Made by a program: the position numbers and the translations under genes. The notes below the pieces were generated by a model that searched no databases, was not told the DNA's origin, and saw nothing but the letters and a program-made list of their open reading frames with translations. A DNA stretch of 37,921 bases from UBA1381 sp964399965 (GTDB lineage Bacteria > Bacillota > Clostridia > UBA1381): assembly GCA_964399965.1 (NCBI GenBank), contig CAYNRX010000021.1, positions 1 to 37,921 of the forward strand. The letters run 5' to 3'. Shown one piece after another: positions 23,751 to 32,226 of the stretch (position 1 is the stretch's first letter; each line of letters starts with the position of its first letter).

Positions 23751-24426
23751 ATTTGCAAGAACGGAACGGCTGATAGGAAGTGAAGCGATTGACCGGCTTA
23801 GATCTTCTCATGTAGCCGTATTCGGTATAGGCGGCGTGGGATCTTATGTGGTGGAAGCTCTGGCAAGAAGCGGAATAGGGACGCTAACTATAGTTGATGG
23901 CGACTGTGTTGATGAAACGAATATCAACCGCCAGCTGATAGCCCTGCATTCTACGGTGGGACAGCCTAAAACGGTCGTGGCAAAAGCGCGGATATCGGAT
24001 ATAGATCCGCAGATAAGAGTGAATGCTTATCAGCTTTTTTACACGACAGAAAGCAGCTTTTCATTTGCGGGAATAGACTATATAGTAGATGCTGTGGATA
24101 CCGTCTCCGCAAAGCTGGCTTTGGTGGAAAATGCCTACCGGCACAATATTCCGATAATAAGCTCTATGGGCACCGGTAATAAGCTGGATCCGACACAGTT
24201 TGAGGTGGCTGATATATACCGGACAAGCATTTGTCCGCTGGCACGGGTCATGCGGCGGGAACTGAAAAAACGCGGTATACCGCGCCTTAAGGTCGTATAT
24301 TCAAAAGAACAGCCTTTGCCTGTTCCCGGCGATGGAAGGACGCCGGCCAGTATATCATTCGTCCCTTCTTCGGCAGGCCTCATATTGGCAGGCGAGGTCA
24401 TAAAGCAGCTGGCAGGTATCGGTTGA
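23743..24426 (+). CDS. tcdA: tRNA threonylcarbamoyladenosine dehydratase TcdA
   Basis: A 227-residue E1-like enzyme of the ThiF/MoeB superfamily. TcdA uses ATP to cyclise t6A37 of tRNA to ct6A. The nucleotide motif is VFGIGGVGSYVVEALARSGIG, followed by VDGDCVDETNINRQ (conserved Arg), YIVDAVDTVSAK, and the TcdA-specific SSMGTGNKLDPTQFEV and CPLARVMRRELKKRGI. The last two separate it from ThiF and MoeB. It is shorter than the E. coli protein (268) because the C-terminal membrane helix is missing, as is common in Firmicutes. Confidence 0.92.
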   Translation: MNEFARTERLIGSEAIDRLRSSHVAVFGIGGVGSYVVEALARSGIGTLTIVDGDCVDETNINRQLIALHSTVGQPKTVVAKARISDIDPQIRVNAYQLFYTTESSFSFAGIDYIVDAVDTVSAKLALVENAYRHNIPIISSMGTGNKLDPTQFEVADIYRTSICPLARVMRRELKKRGIPRLKVVYSKEQPLPVPGDGRTPASISFVPSSAGLILAGEVIKQLAGIG

Positions 24427-24438
24427 CTGAGCATAATG

Positions 24439-24487
24439 AATAAAAGGCTCCTCATCCGTACACAATAGGGACGAGGAGCCTTTTATT
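24439..24487. terminator. Bidirectional terminator between tcdA and the vanW-like gene
   Basis: A 15-bp perfect stem (AATAAAAGGCTCCTC at 24439-24453 and its complement at 24473-24487) has A-rich and T-rich ends, so each strand gives a GC stem followed by U residues. It serves both converging genes. Confidence 0.93.
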
Positions 24488-24488
24488 A

Positions 24489-26069
24489 TCACTTATAAAC
24501 GCTGGTGCAGACCTTTTCGTCGCGTACGACCTGGTCACCGGCAGTAGTCTTTCTGTACAGAATGTAGGATGTGCGCCCATTAGCCGTGGTGCCATTTGTT
24601 ACTGACAGAGATACGTTATGAGCCGGTTCGTAGGCTGTTCCCGTTATAGTCATGCTCAATTCGGAGCCGTTGGCCGAAGCGGATATCTTTATCGGATAGG
24701 ATGTGTTATTGCGGAATTTGAAATCCGGACCGTAATCCGCAACTGCCGCATCGCGTCCGTAGGGGAGATAGGATACCGTTTTGGAATGCGGCGAACGGCT
24801 AACTATATCAAGATCGGCCATCAGTACGGCATTAAACAGCGTTGAACTCACTTGACATACGCCGCCGCCGATCCCCTGGACTGATTCGCCGTTTACGTAC
24901 TCGGTGGCCGGCTGGAAGCCGTTAGCCTCTGAACGCAGGCCGACTGTTGCGTTAAAGGAGAATGTTTCGCCGGGGCCGACAACCGTTCCGTTTAATTTGC
25001 CGGCAGCAATAGCAACGTTTTGCTTCCTGCCCGAAGCAGAAGAGCTGTAATTCGTGGAGAAATGCGATAAACTACCGTTAAATAGCTTTTCCTGAAGAGT
25101 GCTCTCCACGACCTCGGGCTGTGATGCGTAAATGGGTACCGTAAAAGATTCACCGCTGGCATTGCCTGCTTCAAGCAAGGGGGCGGCCTCCTCTTTGTTA
25201 AGGTAACGCCCGGTTTGGCTGGGGACTATGGACACGGAATTATTTTCCACTTTATAGGAGGCATTTACAGGGTCGCGGTAAACAGCAGCGTCCAGGGCTT
25301 CCATAGTAAGAGGCTCCGGTTCCGCAGACTCAAGGCTTACCGGTATGTTTTCAAAGGATTCGTACTGTATATGCCACTTGACTTCTCCGCGGGCAAATTC
25401 AGGGGAGTTGTTATATCCGGCTGTGCCCGGTGTGACCACTGCGTTGTTGCCTTCTATGGTAATAGATGGAGATTTTAGCTCTCCGTATACTTCTATGCCA
25501 AACTCGTTGAGCTTTTGATCGAGCAGGGCGTCGTCAACAAAGGCGGAGGGAACTATGACTTCCGGCTTTAATTTAAGCTGAAGCGCCTTTATGGCGTTTT
25601 TTATCGATGAATCGCTCTTTGCTACCTGGAATGCCTTATCGGCAGTCTCTTCAGGATTGGCGCCGATCCCGATATCACTTCCGTGTATAGTCATCGTTTT
25701 ACCTTGGCATGTTATCGATATATCTTTGTTTTCCAAAAGGTAAGTAGCTTTTATAGATGATAAAAGCTCGTCATACGTCAGCCCGCTCACATCGAGATCC
25801 TCGATAAATACGTTGTCTGCGACCCTATCTGCGGGGACTGATTGTAGGAGTACAGCACCGGTTATTCCGGCCGCTGCAACCAGCGCGACAATAACGGCTC
25901 CTGCGGCTATAAGTACGCGCTTTATTATTTTGTTGTCCGTTTTCTCAGTGACAGCTTTTGTTTCGGTTTCTGTATCAAAGCTTGGCGTTGATACGCTGAT
26001 CTTTTTCGGCTGCTCGGAAACGGAAGCATTTTTTTCGTCTTTTGTAATATTGTTTTCAGTTTCAGCCAT
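24489..26069 (-). CDS. VanW-family cell-wall protein
   Basis: A 526-residue membrane-anchored protein. A cytoplasmic N-terminal tail (1-50) is followed by one membrane segment (about 52-75), one or two putative peptidoglycan-binding type-4 domains (about 80-320), then the VanW domain (about 335-470). The latter has FSTNYSSSASGRKQNVAIAA, VVGPGETFSFNATVG, QGIGGGVCQVSSTLFNAVL and SPHSKTVSYLPYGRDAAV. VanW takes its name from vancomycin clusters, but such proteins are common in Clostridia and none of the resistance enzymes is near. The function is unknown, probably in the wall. GGAGG precedes the ATG. It is 14 bases from the ykgJ-like gene upstream on the same strand. Confidence 0.92.
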   Translation of the reverse strand: MAETENNITKDEKNASVSEQPKKISVSTPSFDTETETKAVTEKTDNKIIKRVLIAAGAVIVALVAAAGITGAVLLQSVPADRVADNVFIEDLDVSGLTYDELLSSIKATYLLENKDISITCQGKTMTIHGSDIGIGANPEETADKAFQVAKSDSSIKNAIKALQLKLKPEVIVPSAFVDDALLDQKLNEFGIEVYGELKSPSITIEGNNAVVTPGTAGYNNSPEFARGEVKWHIQYESFENIPVSLESAEPEPLTMEALDAAVYRDPVNASYKVENNSVSIVPSQTGRYLNKEEAAPLLEAGNASGESFTVPIYASQPEVVESTLQEKLFNGSLSHFSTNYSSSASGRKQNVAIAAGKLNGTVVGPGETFSFNATVGLRSEANGFQPATEYVNGESVQGIGGGVCQVSSTLFNAVLMADLDIVSRSPHSKTVSYLPYGRDAAVADYGPDFKFRNNTSYPIKISASANGSELSMTITGTAYEPAHNVSLSVTNGTTANGRTSYILYRKTTAGDQVVRDEKVCTSVYK

Positions 26070-26083
26070 TATAGATCCTCCTG

Positions 26084-26599
26084 TTAAAAAAATCGTTCAA
26101 ATTCATCAAGATAGCGCGAATATTCTTCCATAAAAGCGGCGATCCGCGGATTAAACAGCAAAAGCTTGCTTGCTTTCCTTACGTTATCTGCGAATGTACG
26201 CTCGTAATCCTGCGGCTCAAACTCTAGCGGAAGAGGACAAATGCTTTTTGCCCGAGGATCGTTTTTTATTACCAGCTTGCCGTTTTTGTCCAAATACGGC
26301 GTTAGCGGGAATATCCTGCACGATAGCGGCCGCTGATACCTATCGCAGCTGCCCTTGCAGAATAATATCGGTACACGGTATTCTTTTTCATTAAAGAAAT
26401 ACGTAAGATCCGAATATTCGATACTGGCCCATGAGGGCTTTAAAAGAGAAAAAACAGTTTCCTCTCCGGGGAACAAAAGCATCCCGGAATCATCCCCCCG
26501 GCAGCACGCCCTTCCGCAGGCTCTTCCACAATCGAACGGAACGGGGGTAGCATCGTCAAAAAGACGGTAAAGTTGCAGGTATAAATACGCAGCGTTCAT
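26084..26599 (-). CDS. YkgJ-type cysteine cluster protein
   Basis: A 171-residue cytoplasmic protein with conserved cysteines: CGRACGRACC near the N-terminus, then FCKGSCDRYQRPLSCRIFPL and SICPL. This is the pattern of the YkgJ (zinc/iron-chelating CxxCxxCC) family, whose biochemical role is undefined. An in-frame start 15 codons upstream exists, but ATG at 26599 has GGAG seven bases before it on the minus strand. The longer form would overlap the promoter at 26630-26658. It is first in a two-gene unit with the vanW-like gene. Confidence 0.78.
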   Translation of the reverse strand: MNAAYLYLQLYRLFDDATPVPFDCGRACGRACCRGDDSGMLLFPGEETVFSLLKPSWASIEYSDLTYFFNEKEYRVPILFCKGSCDRYQRPLSCRIFPLTPYLDKNGKLVIKNDPRAKSICPLPLEFEPQDYERTFADNVRKASKLLLFNPRIAAFMEEYSRYLDEFERFF

Positions 26600-26629
26600 A
26601 CAGCAGCTCCTTATAAAATCACTATGTAT

Positions 26630-26658
26630 AGTATAGCATATCAAACCGTTTACTGCAA
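26630..26658 (-). promoter_or_regulatory. Sigma-A promoter of ykgJ-vanW unit
   Basis: On the minus strand TTGCAG (26658-26653), 17 bases, TATACT (26635-26630), with TGC before the -10 (extended). Start near 26623, about 24 bases before the ATG. Confidence 0.75.
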
Positions 26659-26700
26659 GCAGGGCAAAACGAAATTTTCAACGAATTACCAATACAGTTT

Positions 26701-26749
26701 TTGTCAAAAAACCGTTTTATTTGACAAACAAAATCTTTTGTGATATCAT
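26701..26749 (+). promoter_or_regulatory. Plus-strand promoter-like element antisense to the DUF4364 gene
   Basis: TTGACA (26721-26726), 17 bases, TATCAT (26744-26749) preceded by TGA (extended -10) points rightward into the 3' end of the leftward DUF4364 gene. TTGTCAAA (26701-26708) and TTTGACAA (26720-26727) form an inverted repeat over the -35. ACAAAATCTTTTGT (26728-26741) is a palindrome in the spacer. On the minus strand the same repeats could be a weak terminator for DUF4364. Confidence 0.5.
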
Positions 26750-26756
26750 GTATATA

Positions 26757-27362
26757 TTACGCGTCAGGATCCTTGTAATACATATCACCGGGAAAGGTTG
26801 AGGGATCCTCCTCGTCCTCGCTGTAAGCCGTAAGCTCAAGCATGACCGACTGGTATATCTCATCAGGATTTTCGCGGAAATGTTTGAAAATGCGCTCGGC
26901 TTGCTTTTTTGATCCGGCGTAAAAATTTATGCTCATCATCTGGGTGCCGTCGTCATCGTAAAGTGAGCATTCCACAGCAAATTCGTTTTTGCGTACGGGA
27001 ACGATACCGCCGCGTACGCGTTTTTTGCGCGCTTCCTCGGCAAGCAAGGGCTTGATATCTTCAAGGATAGGATTCCTGATGTATTTTGGTATCTCATTCT
27101 TGAATACTTCCGCCGAATGCTGCCCGCGCTCCAGTATCTCGTAGATGGTACGGTTTTCTGCATTACGGTAGGCCTTTATATGATCGGTTTTTACCAGGTT
27201 ATCAAGCGCTATCATCAGTGTACCGAAATTTATGTTGCAGTTGTTGTGTATCAGCTGTTCGAGAAACTGCTGAGTGACAGGCCGGTTAAGGTTGTTGAGC
27301 GTAAACAGTATGATAAGCTGTATCTGAACGAAATCATCGATCTCGCGGTCGTAAATCATCAT
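26757..27362 (-). CDS. DUF4364 winged-helix-like protein
   Basis: A 201-residue cytoplasmic protein of DUF4364, a family largely limited to Clostridia. The N-terminal 85 residues look like a winged helix (QIQLIILFTLNNLNRPVTQQFLEQLI and the following FGTLMIALDNLVKTDHI), with YEILERGQHSAEVF as a wing and linker. The C-terminal half is mixed alpha/beta (KNEFAVECSLYDDDGTQMMSINFYAGSKKQAERIFKHF). A transcription-related role is likely from the fold, but no target is known. It begins with two adjacent ATG codons; either may be used. It has its own promoter and is divergent from rnhB. Confidence 0.82.
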   Translation of the reverse strand: MMIYDREIDDFVQIQLIILFTLNNLNRPVTQQFLEQLIHNNCNINFGTLMIALDNLVKTDHIKAYRNAENRTIYEILERGQHSAEVFKNEIPKYIRNPILEDIKPLLAEEARKKRVRGGIVPVRKNEFAVECSLYDDDGTQMMSINFYAGSKKQAERIFKHFRENPDEIYQSVMLELTAYSEDEEDPSTFPGDMYYKDPDA

Positions 27363-27380
27363 TTTTGATCACCCGATAAC

Positions 27381-27409
27381 AGTATACCATAACTTTTGCA
27401 AAAAAGCAA
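27381..27409 (-). promoter_or_regulatory. Sigma-A promoter of the DUF4364 gene
   Basis: Minus strand TTGCTT (27409-27404), 17 bases, TATACT (27386-27381), with TGG before the -10. Start near 27374, giving a very short leader of about 12 bases. Confidence 0.6.
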
Positions 27410-27467
27410 ATGAAATATTTAAGATACATTATTGAAATTTATAATATTCCGGAAAGGGAGGAGATCT

Positions 27468-28121
27468 ATGTCAGCAGGAAAATTATCAGCCGAGGAGGAA
27501 GCGGCGCGGTTGTATGAAATGAGCGCGTTCGAGAGAGAATACAGGCAAAAGGGCTTTTGCGCTATAGCAGGAGTCGACGAAGCGGGACGAGGGCCGCTGG
27601 CAGGCCCTGTATATGCGGCGGCTGTGATATTGAAGGACGATGCAATGATACCGGGGCTTAACGATTCCAAGAAGCTGTCCGAGAAAAAGAGGGAAGAGCT
27701 GTACAAGCAGATAACGGCCGCTGCTGTTTCGTACGCAGTAGCAAGCGTGGATGAAAGAGTTATAGATGAGATAAACATATTGAATGCAACGTTGACGGCG
27801 ATGAAAAAGTCGGTCGATCTTTTGGGTGAGAGACCGGACTTTATATTTATCGACGGCAACCGCGGCTGCGAGATGGCAGCACCGTATATAACGATAATAA
27901 AGGGAGATGCAAAAAGCGTGTCGGTGGCGGCGGCATCCATATTGGCGAAGGTGTCACGTGACCATTATATGCGTGGATTGGCGGAAAAATATCCGCAGTA
28001 TGGTTTTGAAAAGCATAAGGGTTATGGCACGAAGGCGCATATAGAAGCGATATTAAAATACGGCCCTTGCCCGGCGCACAGAAAAACGTTTCTGAAAAAA
28101 ATACTGGAGAACGCAAAATGA
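27468..28121 (+). CDS. rnhB: Ribonuclease HII
   Basis: A 217-residue RNase HII, which removes ribonucleotides and RNA-DNA hybrids. The catalytic GVDEAGRGPLAGPVYAAAV (Asp37, Glu38) is present, with NDSKKLSEKKRE, IDGNRG and SVSVAAASILAKVSRDHYM supplying the remaining acidic residues, then GFEKHKGYGTKAHIEA. A 30-residue helical N-terminal extension precedes the core, as in other Firmicutes. ATG at 27468 follows GGGAGGAG; an in-frame TTG at 27432 lacks a ribosome site. It overlaps yraN by four bases (ATGA), a widely conserved pair. Confidence 0.96.
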   Translation: MSAGKLSAEEEAARLYEMSAFEREYRQKGFCAIAGVDEAGRGPLAGPVYAAAVILKDDAMIPGLNDSKKLSEKKREELYKQITAAAVSYAVASVDERVIDEINILNATLTAMKKSVDLLGERPDFIFIDGNRGCEMAAPYITIIKGDAKSVSVAAASILAKVSRDHYMRGLAEKYPQYGFEKHKGYGTKAHIEAILKYGPCPAHRKTFLKKILENAK

Positions 28122-28489
28122 CAACGAAACAAATAGGCGATATGGGTGAGGAAGCTGCCGCCAACTATCTTAAGCGGCAGGGTTTTAAAATACTCTGCCG
28201 GCAGTACCGGACAGCGCAGGGCGAGATAGACATAATTGCTGCCGATAGTGACATGACGGTCTTTGCGGAGGTCAAGACGCGCAAGTATGACAGCTGGGGA
28301 CGTCCGGGGGAGTTTGTAGGACGGACAAAACAAAAACGGCTTTTAAGGGCTGCGCTTGAGTATATGGGCGAGAGTGAAATGAGCGCCCGTTTCGACGTTA
28401 TAGAGGTGATGTATGAACTGAGCCGTGGCATGGTACTGATAAAGGAGATAAGCTGGATAAAGAACGCTTTTGAGGCCGGCGAAATATAA
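28118..28489 (+). CDS. yraN: UPF0102 protein YraN
   Basis: A 123-residue YraN-family protein with an archaeal Holliday-junction-resolvase-like nuclease fold. The family motif is visible: GEEAAANYLKRQGFKIL, then GEIDIIAADSDMTVFAEVKTR (the Asp and Glu-x-Lys of the PD-(D/E)xK site) and QKRLLRAALEYM. The cellular role is not settled. The start is set by GGAG and the ATGA overlap with rnhB; a longer in-frame start would lie deep inside rnhB. The M19 dipeptidase gene follows after 27 bases. Confidence 0.93.
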   Translation: MTTKQIGDMGEEAAANYLKRQGFKILCRQYRTAQGEIDIIAADSDMTVFAEVKTRKYDSWGRPGEFVGRTKQKRLLRAALEYMGESEMSARFDVIEVMYELSRGMVLIKEISWIKNAFEAGEI

Positions 28490-28516
28490 TAATACATAGA
28501 AAGGGGCTGAAATGAT

Positions 28517-29428
28517 TTGATAATAGCGGACACCCACTGTGATACACTGTGTCGGATAGTGGACGAGGGCGCCGGTTTTGCAGATGGAGCATACAATGTG
28601 ACACTAAACAAAATAAAAAAATATGAGCATTATACGCAGGTCTTTGCCTGTTTTATAGATCCCATATACAAGGAGAATGCAAAAGAACGCTGTCTCAGAC
28701 TTATAGGAGAATTTTACCGGCAGGCAGCATTGTGCGGTATGGCTGTATGCCGCAGCCACGAGGATATCGCAAGAGCGCGCAAGGCGCATATCCCGGCGGC
28801 GATCTTAAGTGTTGAGGGCGGAGAGTGTATAGAGAGCCTTCGGGACTTGGAAAATTATGCCCGGTTGGGAGTGAAGATGGCCGCGCTTACCTGGAACTAC
28901 GACAACCACATTGCCGGAGGCGTTTTCGGCAGCGGAGGATTGAGCGAGTTTGGGCGCAGAGTTGTGAGGAGAATGGATGAGCTGAAAATGGCGGTCGATG
29001 TATCGCATCTTAATGAGCGGTCGTTCTGGGAGGTGCTTGAGACTACCAAAGCGCCTCCCATAGCTTCTCATTCCTCTTCTTACAGCGTATGTGCACACAA
29101 GAGGAATCTTACCGATGAACAATTCCGGGAGATAGTCCGATGCGGCGGCTACGTGGGGATCAATTTCTATCCGCTGTTTCTGAATGGTACAAAAAAAGCA
29201 GGTATCGATGACGTACTGCACCATATTGACCGTTTTCTGGAGCTGGGCGGCGAGGATACAATAGGTATAGGCGCCGATTTTGATGGAGTGGACTGTTTGC
29301 CCGAGAGGCTTGAGGGGTCGGATAAACTCGCTTGTCTGTTCGAGAGGATGGAGCAGCTGGGATATACTCAAAAAGTTGTGGAAAAGATTACATATGGTAA
29401 TTTCGACAGAATGACAGCATATTTTTGA
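28517..29428 (+). CDS. Membrane dipeptidase (M19 family)
   Basis: A 303-residue renal-dipeptidase-type zinc peptidase. It is a TIM barrel with metal ligands His7 and Asp9 (DTHCDT), Glu in LSVEGG, His in DVSHLNE, His in ASHSSS and Asp in GADFDGVD. All are present, so it should be active on dipeptides, possibly including D-amino-acid forms. There is no signal peptide, so it is probably cytoplasmic. The start is TTG with AAGGGG (28501-28506). An ATG five bases upstream is out of frame and stops after two codons. It probably shares a transcript with rnhB-yraN. Confidence 0.9.
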   Translation: MIIADTHCDTLCRIVDEGAGFADGAYNVTLNKIKKYEHYTQVFACFIDPIYKENAKERCLRLIGEFYRQAALCGMAVCRSHEDIARARKAHIPAAILSVEGGECIESLRDLENYARLGVKMAALTWNYDNHIAGGVFGSGGLSEFGRRVVRRMDELKMAVDVSHLNERSFWEVLETTKAPPIASHSSSYSVCAHKRNLTDEQFREIVRCGGYVGINFYPLFLNGTKKAGIDDVLHHIDRFLELGGEDTIGIGADFDGVDCLPERLEGSDKLACLFERMEQLGYTQKVVEKITYGNFDRMTAYF

Positions 29429-29472
29429 ATAAAATTTGTACACTGATTTTTGAATTTTTTCGAGGTTTAGTC

Positions 29473-29501
29473 TTGCAATTTGCAGGAAAATGTTGTATCA
29501 T
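29473..29501 (+). promoter_or_regulatory. Sigma-A promoter of the aminotransferase gene
   Basis: TTGCAA (29473-29478), 17 bases, TATCAT (29496-29501). Start near 29508, leaving a leader of about 80 bases before the preferred ATG at 29590. Confidence 0.65.
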
Positions 29502-29589
29502 TATTATAAAATCTTAAAGAAAAATGAATATTAAAGCGTTTTTGAGATTCAATTTTCCGGAACGCAAAAGAAGTATGGAGGAATTTTCA

Positions 29590-30777
29590 ATGATATCAAA
29601 AAAAGTATCGTCAATAACGCCGTCGCCTACGCTTTCGATAGACAGTAAATTCAAGGCGATGAAGGCAAACGGAGAGGACGTCGTAGGCTTCGGAGCAGGC
29701 GAACCGGATTTTGATACTCCCAAGCACATATGTGATGCGGCGGTGGAAGCGATAAGAAACGGCCAGACACGCTATACCCCGGCGTCAGGAACAATGAAGC
29801 TGCGCAAAGCTGTGGCCGATAAGTTTAAACGCGATAACGGTCTTGACTATACACCCGAGCAAATAGTCGTATCCAACGGAGCAAAGCATTCCCTGGTCAA
29901 CGCTTTCATGGCGATATGCAACCCCGGCGACGAGGTCATAGTGCCCGCTCCCTACTGGGTAAGCTACCCGGAGATGATAAAGCTGGCTGACGGCGTACCG
30001 GTATTTTTGAATACAACCGAGGAACACCATTTCAAGGCAACGGCCGAGGAATTTGAAGCTCTGATAACAGATAAGACAAGGGCGATCCTTTTAAACAGCC
30101 CGTCAAACCCCACGGGAATGATCTATACAGAGGATGAGCTGCGTGCTATTGCCGATGTGGCGGTAAAGCATAATCTGTATGTGGTATCCGATGAGATATA
30201 CGAGCATCTTATATATGAGGGGAAACACGTAAGTATCGCGTCTTTCAATGATAAGATAAAGGATCTGACGATAGTGGTAAACGGTGTTTCCAAGACGTAT
30301 GCTATGACTGGCTGGCGGATAGGCTTTACAGCCTCAAACACCGCTCTTGCAAAGGCAATGGGAGCGGTGCAGTCGCACGCGGCTTCAAACCCCAACTCGA
30401 TAGCTCAGGAAGCAGCCTACGCGGCTCTTGAGGGTGGACTTGAGTGTGCGGAGGAGATGAAGAAGGAGTTTTTAAAGCGCAGGAATTACATGGTAGAGAC
30501 TATCAACTCCATAGACGGCGTATCATGTATAATGCCGCACGGCGCGTTTTATATAATGATGAATATAGGCCGATTGTTCGGAAAGACTATCGGCGGTGTG
30601 AAGATAAACAACGCCGATGATTTTGCCGAGGCTTTCTTAAACCAGCAGAAGGTGGCTGTTGTTCCGGGAACCGGCTTTGCTGCTCCCGAATACGTACGTT
30701 GGTCGTACGCAACGAGCATGGAAAACTGCAAGGAGGGGCTGGAAAGGCTAAAAAAATTCCTTGCAAATGTCGAATGA
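29590..30777 (+). CDS. AspC-type pyridoxal phosphate aminotransferase
   Basis: A 395-residue class I/II aminotransferase of the fold-type I aspartate aminotransferase group, subgroup 1-beta by its start SKKVSSITPSPTLSID. The PLP lysine is Lys235 in NGVSKTYAMTGWRIGF. Other signatures are GFGAGEPDFDTP, NGAKHSLVNAFMAI, LNSPSNPTG, VSDEIYEHLIY and the C-terminal Arg in YVRWSYATS for the substrate carboxylate. Aspartate, or prephenate/aromatic substrates, are possible. An ATG at 29524 is in frame, but family similarity starts at 29590, which follows GGAGGAA correctly spaced. Confidence 0.92.
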   Translation: MISKKVSSITPSPTLSIDSKFKAMKANGEDVVGFGAGEPDFDTPKHICDAAVEAIRNGQTRYTPASGTMKLRKAVADKFKRDNGLDYTPEQIVVSNGAKHSLVNAFMAICNPGDEVIVPAPYWVSYPEMIKLADGVPVFLNTTEEHHFKATAEEFEALITDKTRAILLNSPSNPTGMIYTEDELRAIADVAVKHNLYVVSDEIYEHLIYEGKHVSIASFNDKIKDLTIVVNGVSKTYAMTGWRIGFTASNTALAKAMGAVQSHAASNPNSIAQEAAYAALEGGLECAEEMKKEFLKRRNYMVETINSIDGVSCIMPHGAFYIMMNIGRLFGKTIGGVKINNADDFAEAFLNQQKVAVVPGTGFAAPEYVRWSYATSMENCKEGLERLKKFLANVE

Positions 30778-30789
30778 TTGTGTTATACT
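30761..30789 (+). promoter_or_regulatory. Sigma-A promoter of the subtilisin-like protease
   Basis: TTGCAA (30761-30766), 17 bases, TATACT (30784-30789), overlapping the 3' end of the aminotransferase gene. The spacer contains TGTCGAA (30768-30774), a perfect 0A box, but it also encodes the last codons of that gene. Confidence 0.62.
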
Positions 30790-30791
30790 AC

Positions 30792-30829
30792 AAACACGGG
30801 GGAGGGCTTGACCTTCTCCCGTGTTTCTA
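30792..30829 (+). terminator. Hairpin after the aminotransferase gene
   Basis: AAACACGGG (30792-30800) pairs with CCCGTGTTT (30818-30826), with partial pairing inside, followed by CTAATATT. It can end aminotransferase transcription. In a transcript from the promoter at 30761 it would form at the very 5' end. Confidence 0.6.
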
Positions 30830-30854
30830 ATATTCATAAAAAAGAGGACATGCA

Positions 30855-32219
30855 GTGAAAAGGTTTATTTTTGTGTTCATGCTCATTGCCGCCTTATCCG
30901 CAGTTTCAGCCTCGGCAGAGGAATGGCTGGTGGGCATGGAAGATGGAGCAGTGATGCTTGCGGGAACAGAAGCGGAGCATATTGCCGCTGATGTGTATAA
31001 GACAGACTATGATACGGCCGTTTCGCTGATGGAAGCGGGGGCGGCGCGGTATATGGAGCCTGACGGTGAGGTCAGACTGTGCTCCGAGCCGAACGATCCG
31101 GCCTATAGCCGTCAGTGGTGGTTGTCGCAGTTTGACTATCCGTCCCTGTGGAACAGCGGCTATACCGGCGAAGGCGTGACGGTAGCGGTCGTTGATTCGG
31201 GGATAAACATGGAGCATGAGGAGCTGACGGACAATATCGCCGGTGGATATGATTATGTGGACGGGGATGATACACCGGATGATGTTGCCGGCCATGGAAC
31301 GGTTGTGAGCGGGATCATTGCTGCCGAAACGAACAATAACCGCGGTATTGCGGGCATGGCGGGAAAGGCGCAGGTAATACCGCTGAAATTTACGAACGGT
31401 CAAACAAGCAGTGTTTCGTCGCTTTTGAAGGCTTTGAGCGATATAGCTGATGGAAGATTTAACTGTGATATTTTGAATTTAAGCATAGAAATGGATGATT
31501 ATATTTCTATTCGCGAGGTGCTGGAGCGGATAAATGACAAAGGCGTTATCATTGTTGCCGCGGTAGGCAATTACGAGCCGGAAACAGTCCGGTATCCGGC
31601 AGGATATGATTTTGTAATCGGGGTAAATTCTGTAGATCGCTCAATGCAGCTGCCGGATTTTGCTAAGGATAATGAAAGCGTATTCGTGGCCGCTGCCGGA
31701 AGAAGTATATACAGCACGTGGATAGGCTCATCCTCAAGCTATGCCGGCGGGATGAATGGTACCTCTTATTCAGCACCGATAATATCGGGGTTAGCTGCCG
31801 CGGCCAGACAGGCCGATCCCAACATTACAACTGACGAGGTGAAGCTGCTGCTGCGGTCATCTGCGATAGATTGCGGGGAACAGGGGTATGATACAGCTTA
31901 CGGATGGGGAGTTGTCGATTTCGGAAGGTTTGCGGACTGTCTCAAGGCCTGGACGGTTTCTAAAAGCGGGATCCCGCAGGCGGTCGTTACTGACGAGGGT
32001 ACGTTCGTATTCGGATCTGGGGATACCGGGGGCGAAGTGATAGTCGGAGCTTATGAAGACGGCAGGCTTATAAGCTGGGGCAGGACGGCCGGGAGTGAAA
32101 GATGGATGATCCAACTGGCGGGCGTATACGAGGATAGTGAGCTGCGCTGTTTTTCTTGGGACAGCCTGTATGGTATGGGACCGAATGACGAGGTAAAAAT
32201 TGTTAATAAAATTTTTTAG
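30855..32219 (+). CDS. Secreted subtilisin-like serine protease (S8)
   Basis: A 454-residue exported protease. Signal peptide about 1-21 (ending SASA), then a short region (22-85) that may be a reduced pro-peptide, then the S8 domain (about 90-360). The catalytic residues are Asp114 (VVDSG), His147 (GHGTVVSG) and Ser304 (GTSYSAP); the oxyanion Asn239 is in VGN. A C-terminal domain of about 90 residues (TVSKSGIPQ onward) is probably a beta sandwich. The start is GTG with AAAGAGGACA upstream. No lipobox or LPXTG anchor is seen, so it may be released. It precedes an ECF sigma system, so a proteolytic signalling role is possible. Confidence 0.92.
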   Translation: MKRFIFVFMLIAALSAVSASAEEWLVGMEDGAVMLAGTEAEHIAADVYKTDYDTAVSLMEAGAARYMEPDGEVRLCSEPNDPAYSRQWWLSQFDYPSLWNSGYTGEGVTVAVVDSGINMEHEELTDNIAGGYDYVDGDDTPDDVAGHGTVVSGIIAAETNNNRGIAGMAGKAQVIPLKFTNGQTSSVSSLLKALSDIADGRFNCDILNLSIEMDDYISIREVLERINDKGVIIVAAVGNYEPETVRYPAGYDFVIGVNSVDRSMQLPDFAKDNESVFVAAAGRSIYSTWIGSSSSYAGGMNGTSYSAPIISGLAAAARQADPNITTDEVKLLLRSSAIDCGEQGYDTAYGWGVVDFGRFADCLKAWTVSKSGIPQAVVTDEGTFVFGSGDTGGEVIVGAYEDGRLISWGRTAGSERWMIQLAGVYEDSELRCFSWDSLYGMGPNDEVKIVNKIF

Positions 32220-32226
32220 GTTATAT

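Noticed and set aside
24489..26069. Vancomycin-resistance locus suggested by the VanW domain
   Set aside because: No VanH, VanA/B ligase, VanX, VanY or VanRS genes are near; VanW-domain proteins are common in Clostridia without resistance.
5624..29409. Isolated perfect 0A boxes inside coding sequence (near 5624, 13717, 17367 and 29403)
   Set aside because: A 7-base motif is expected a few times by chance in a window of this size, and these are inside genes, far from promoters.
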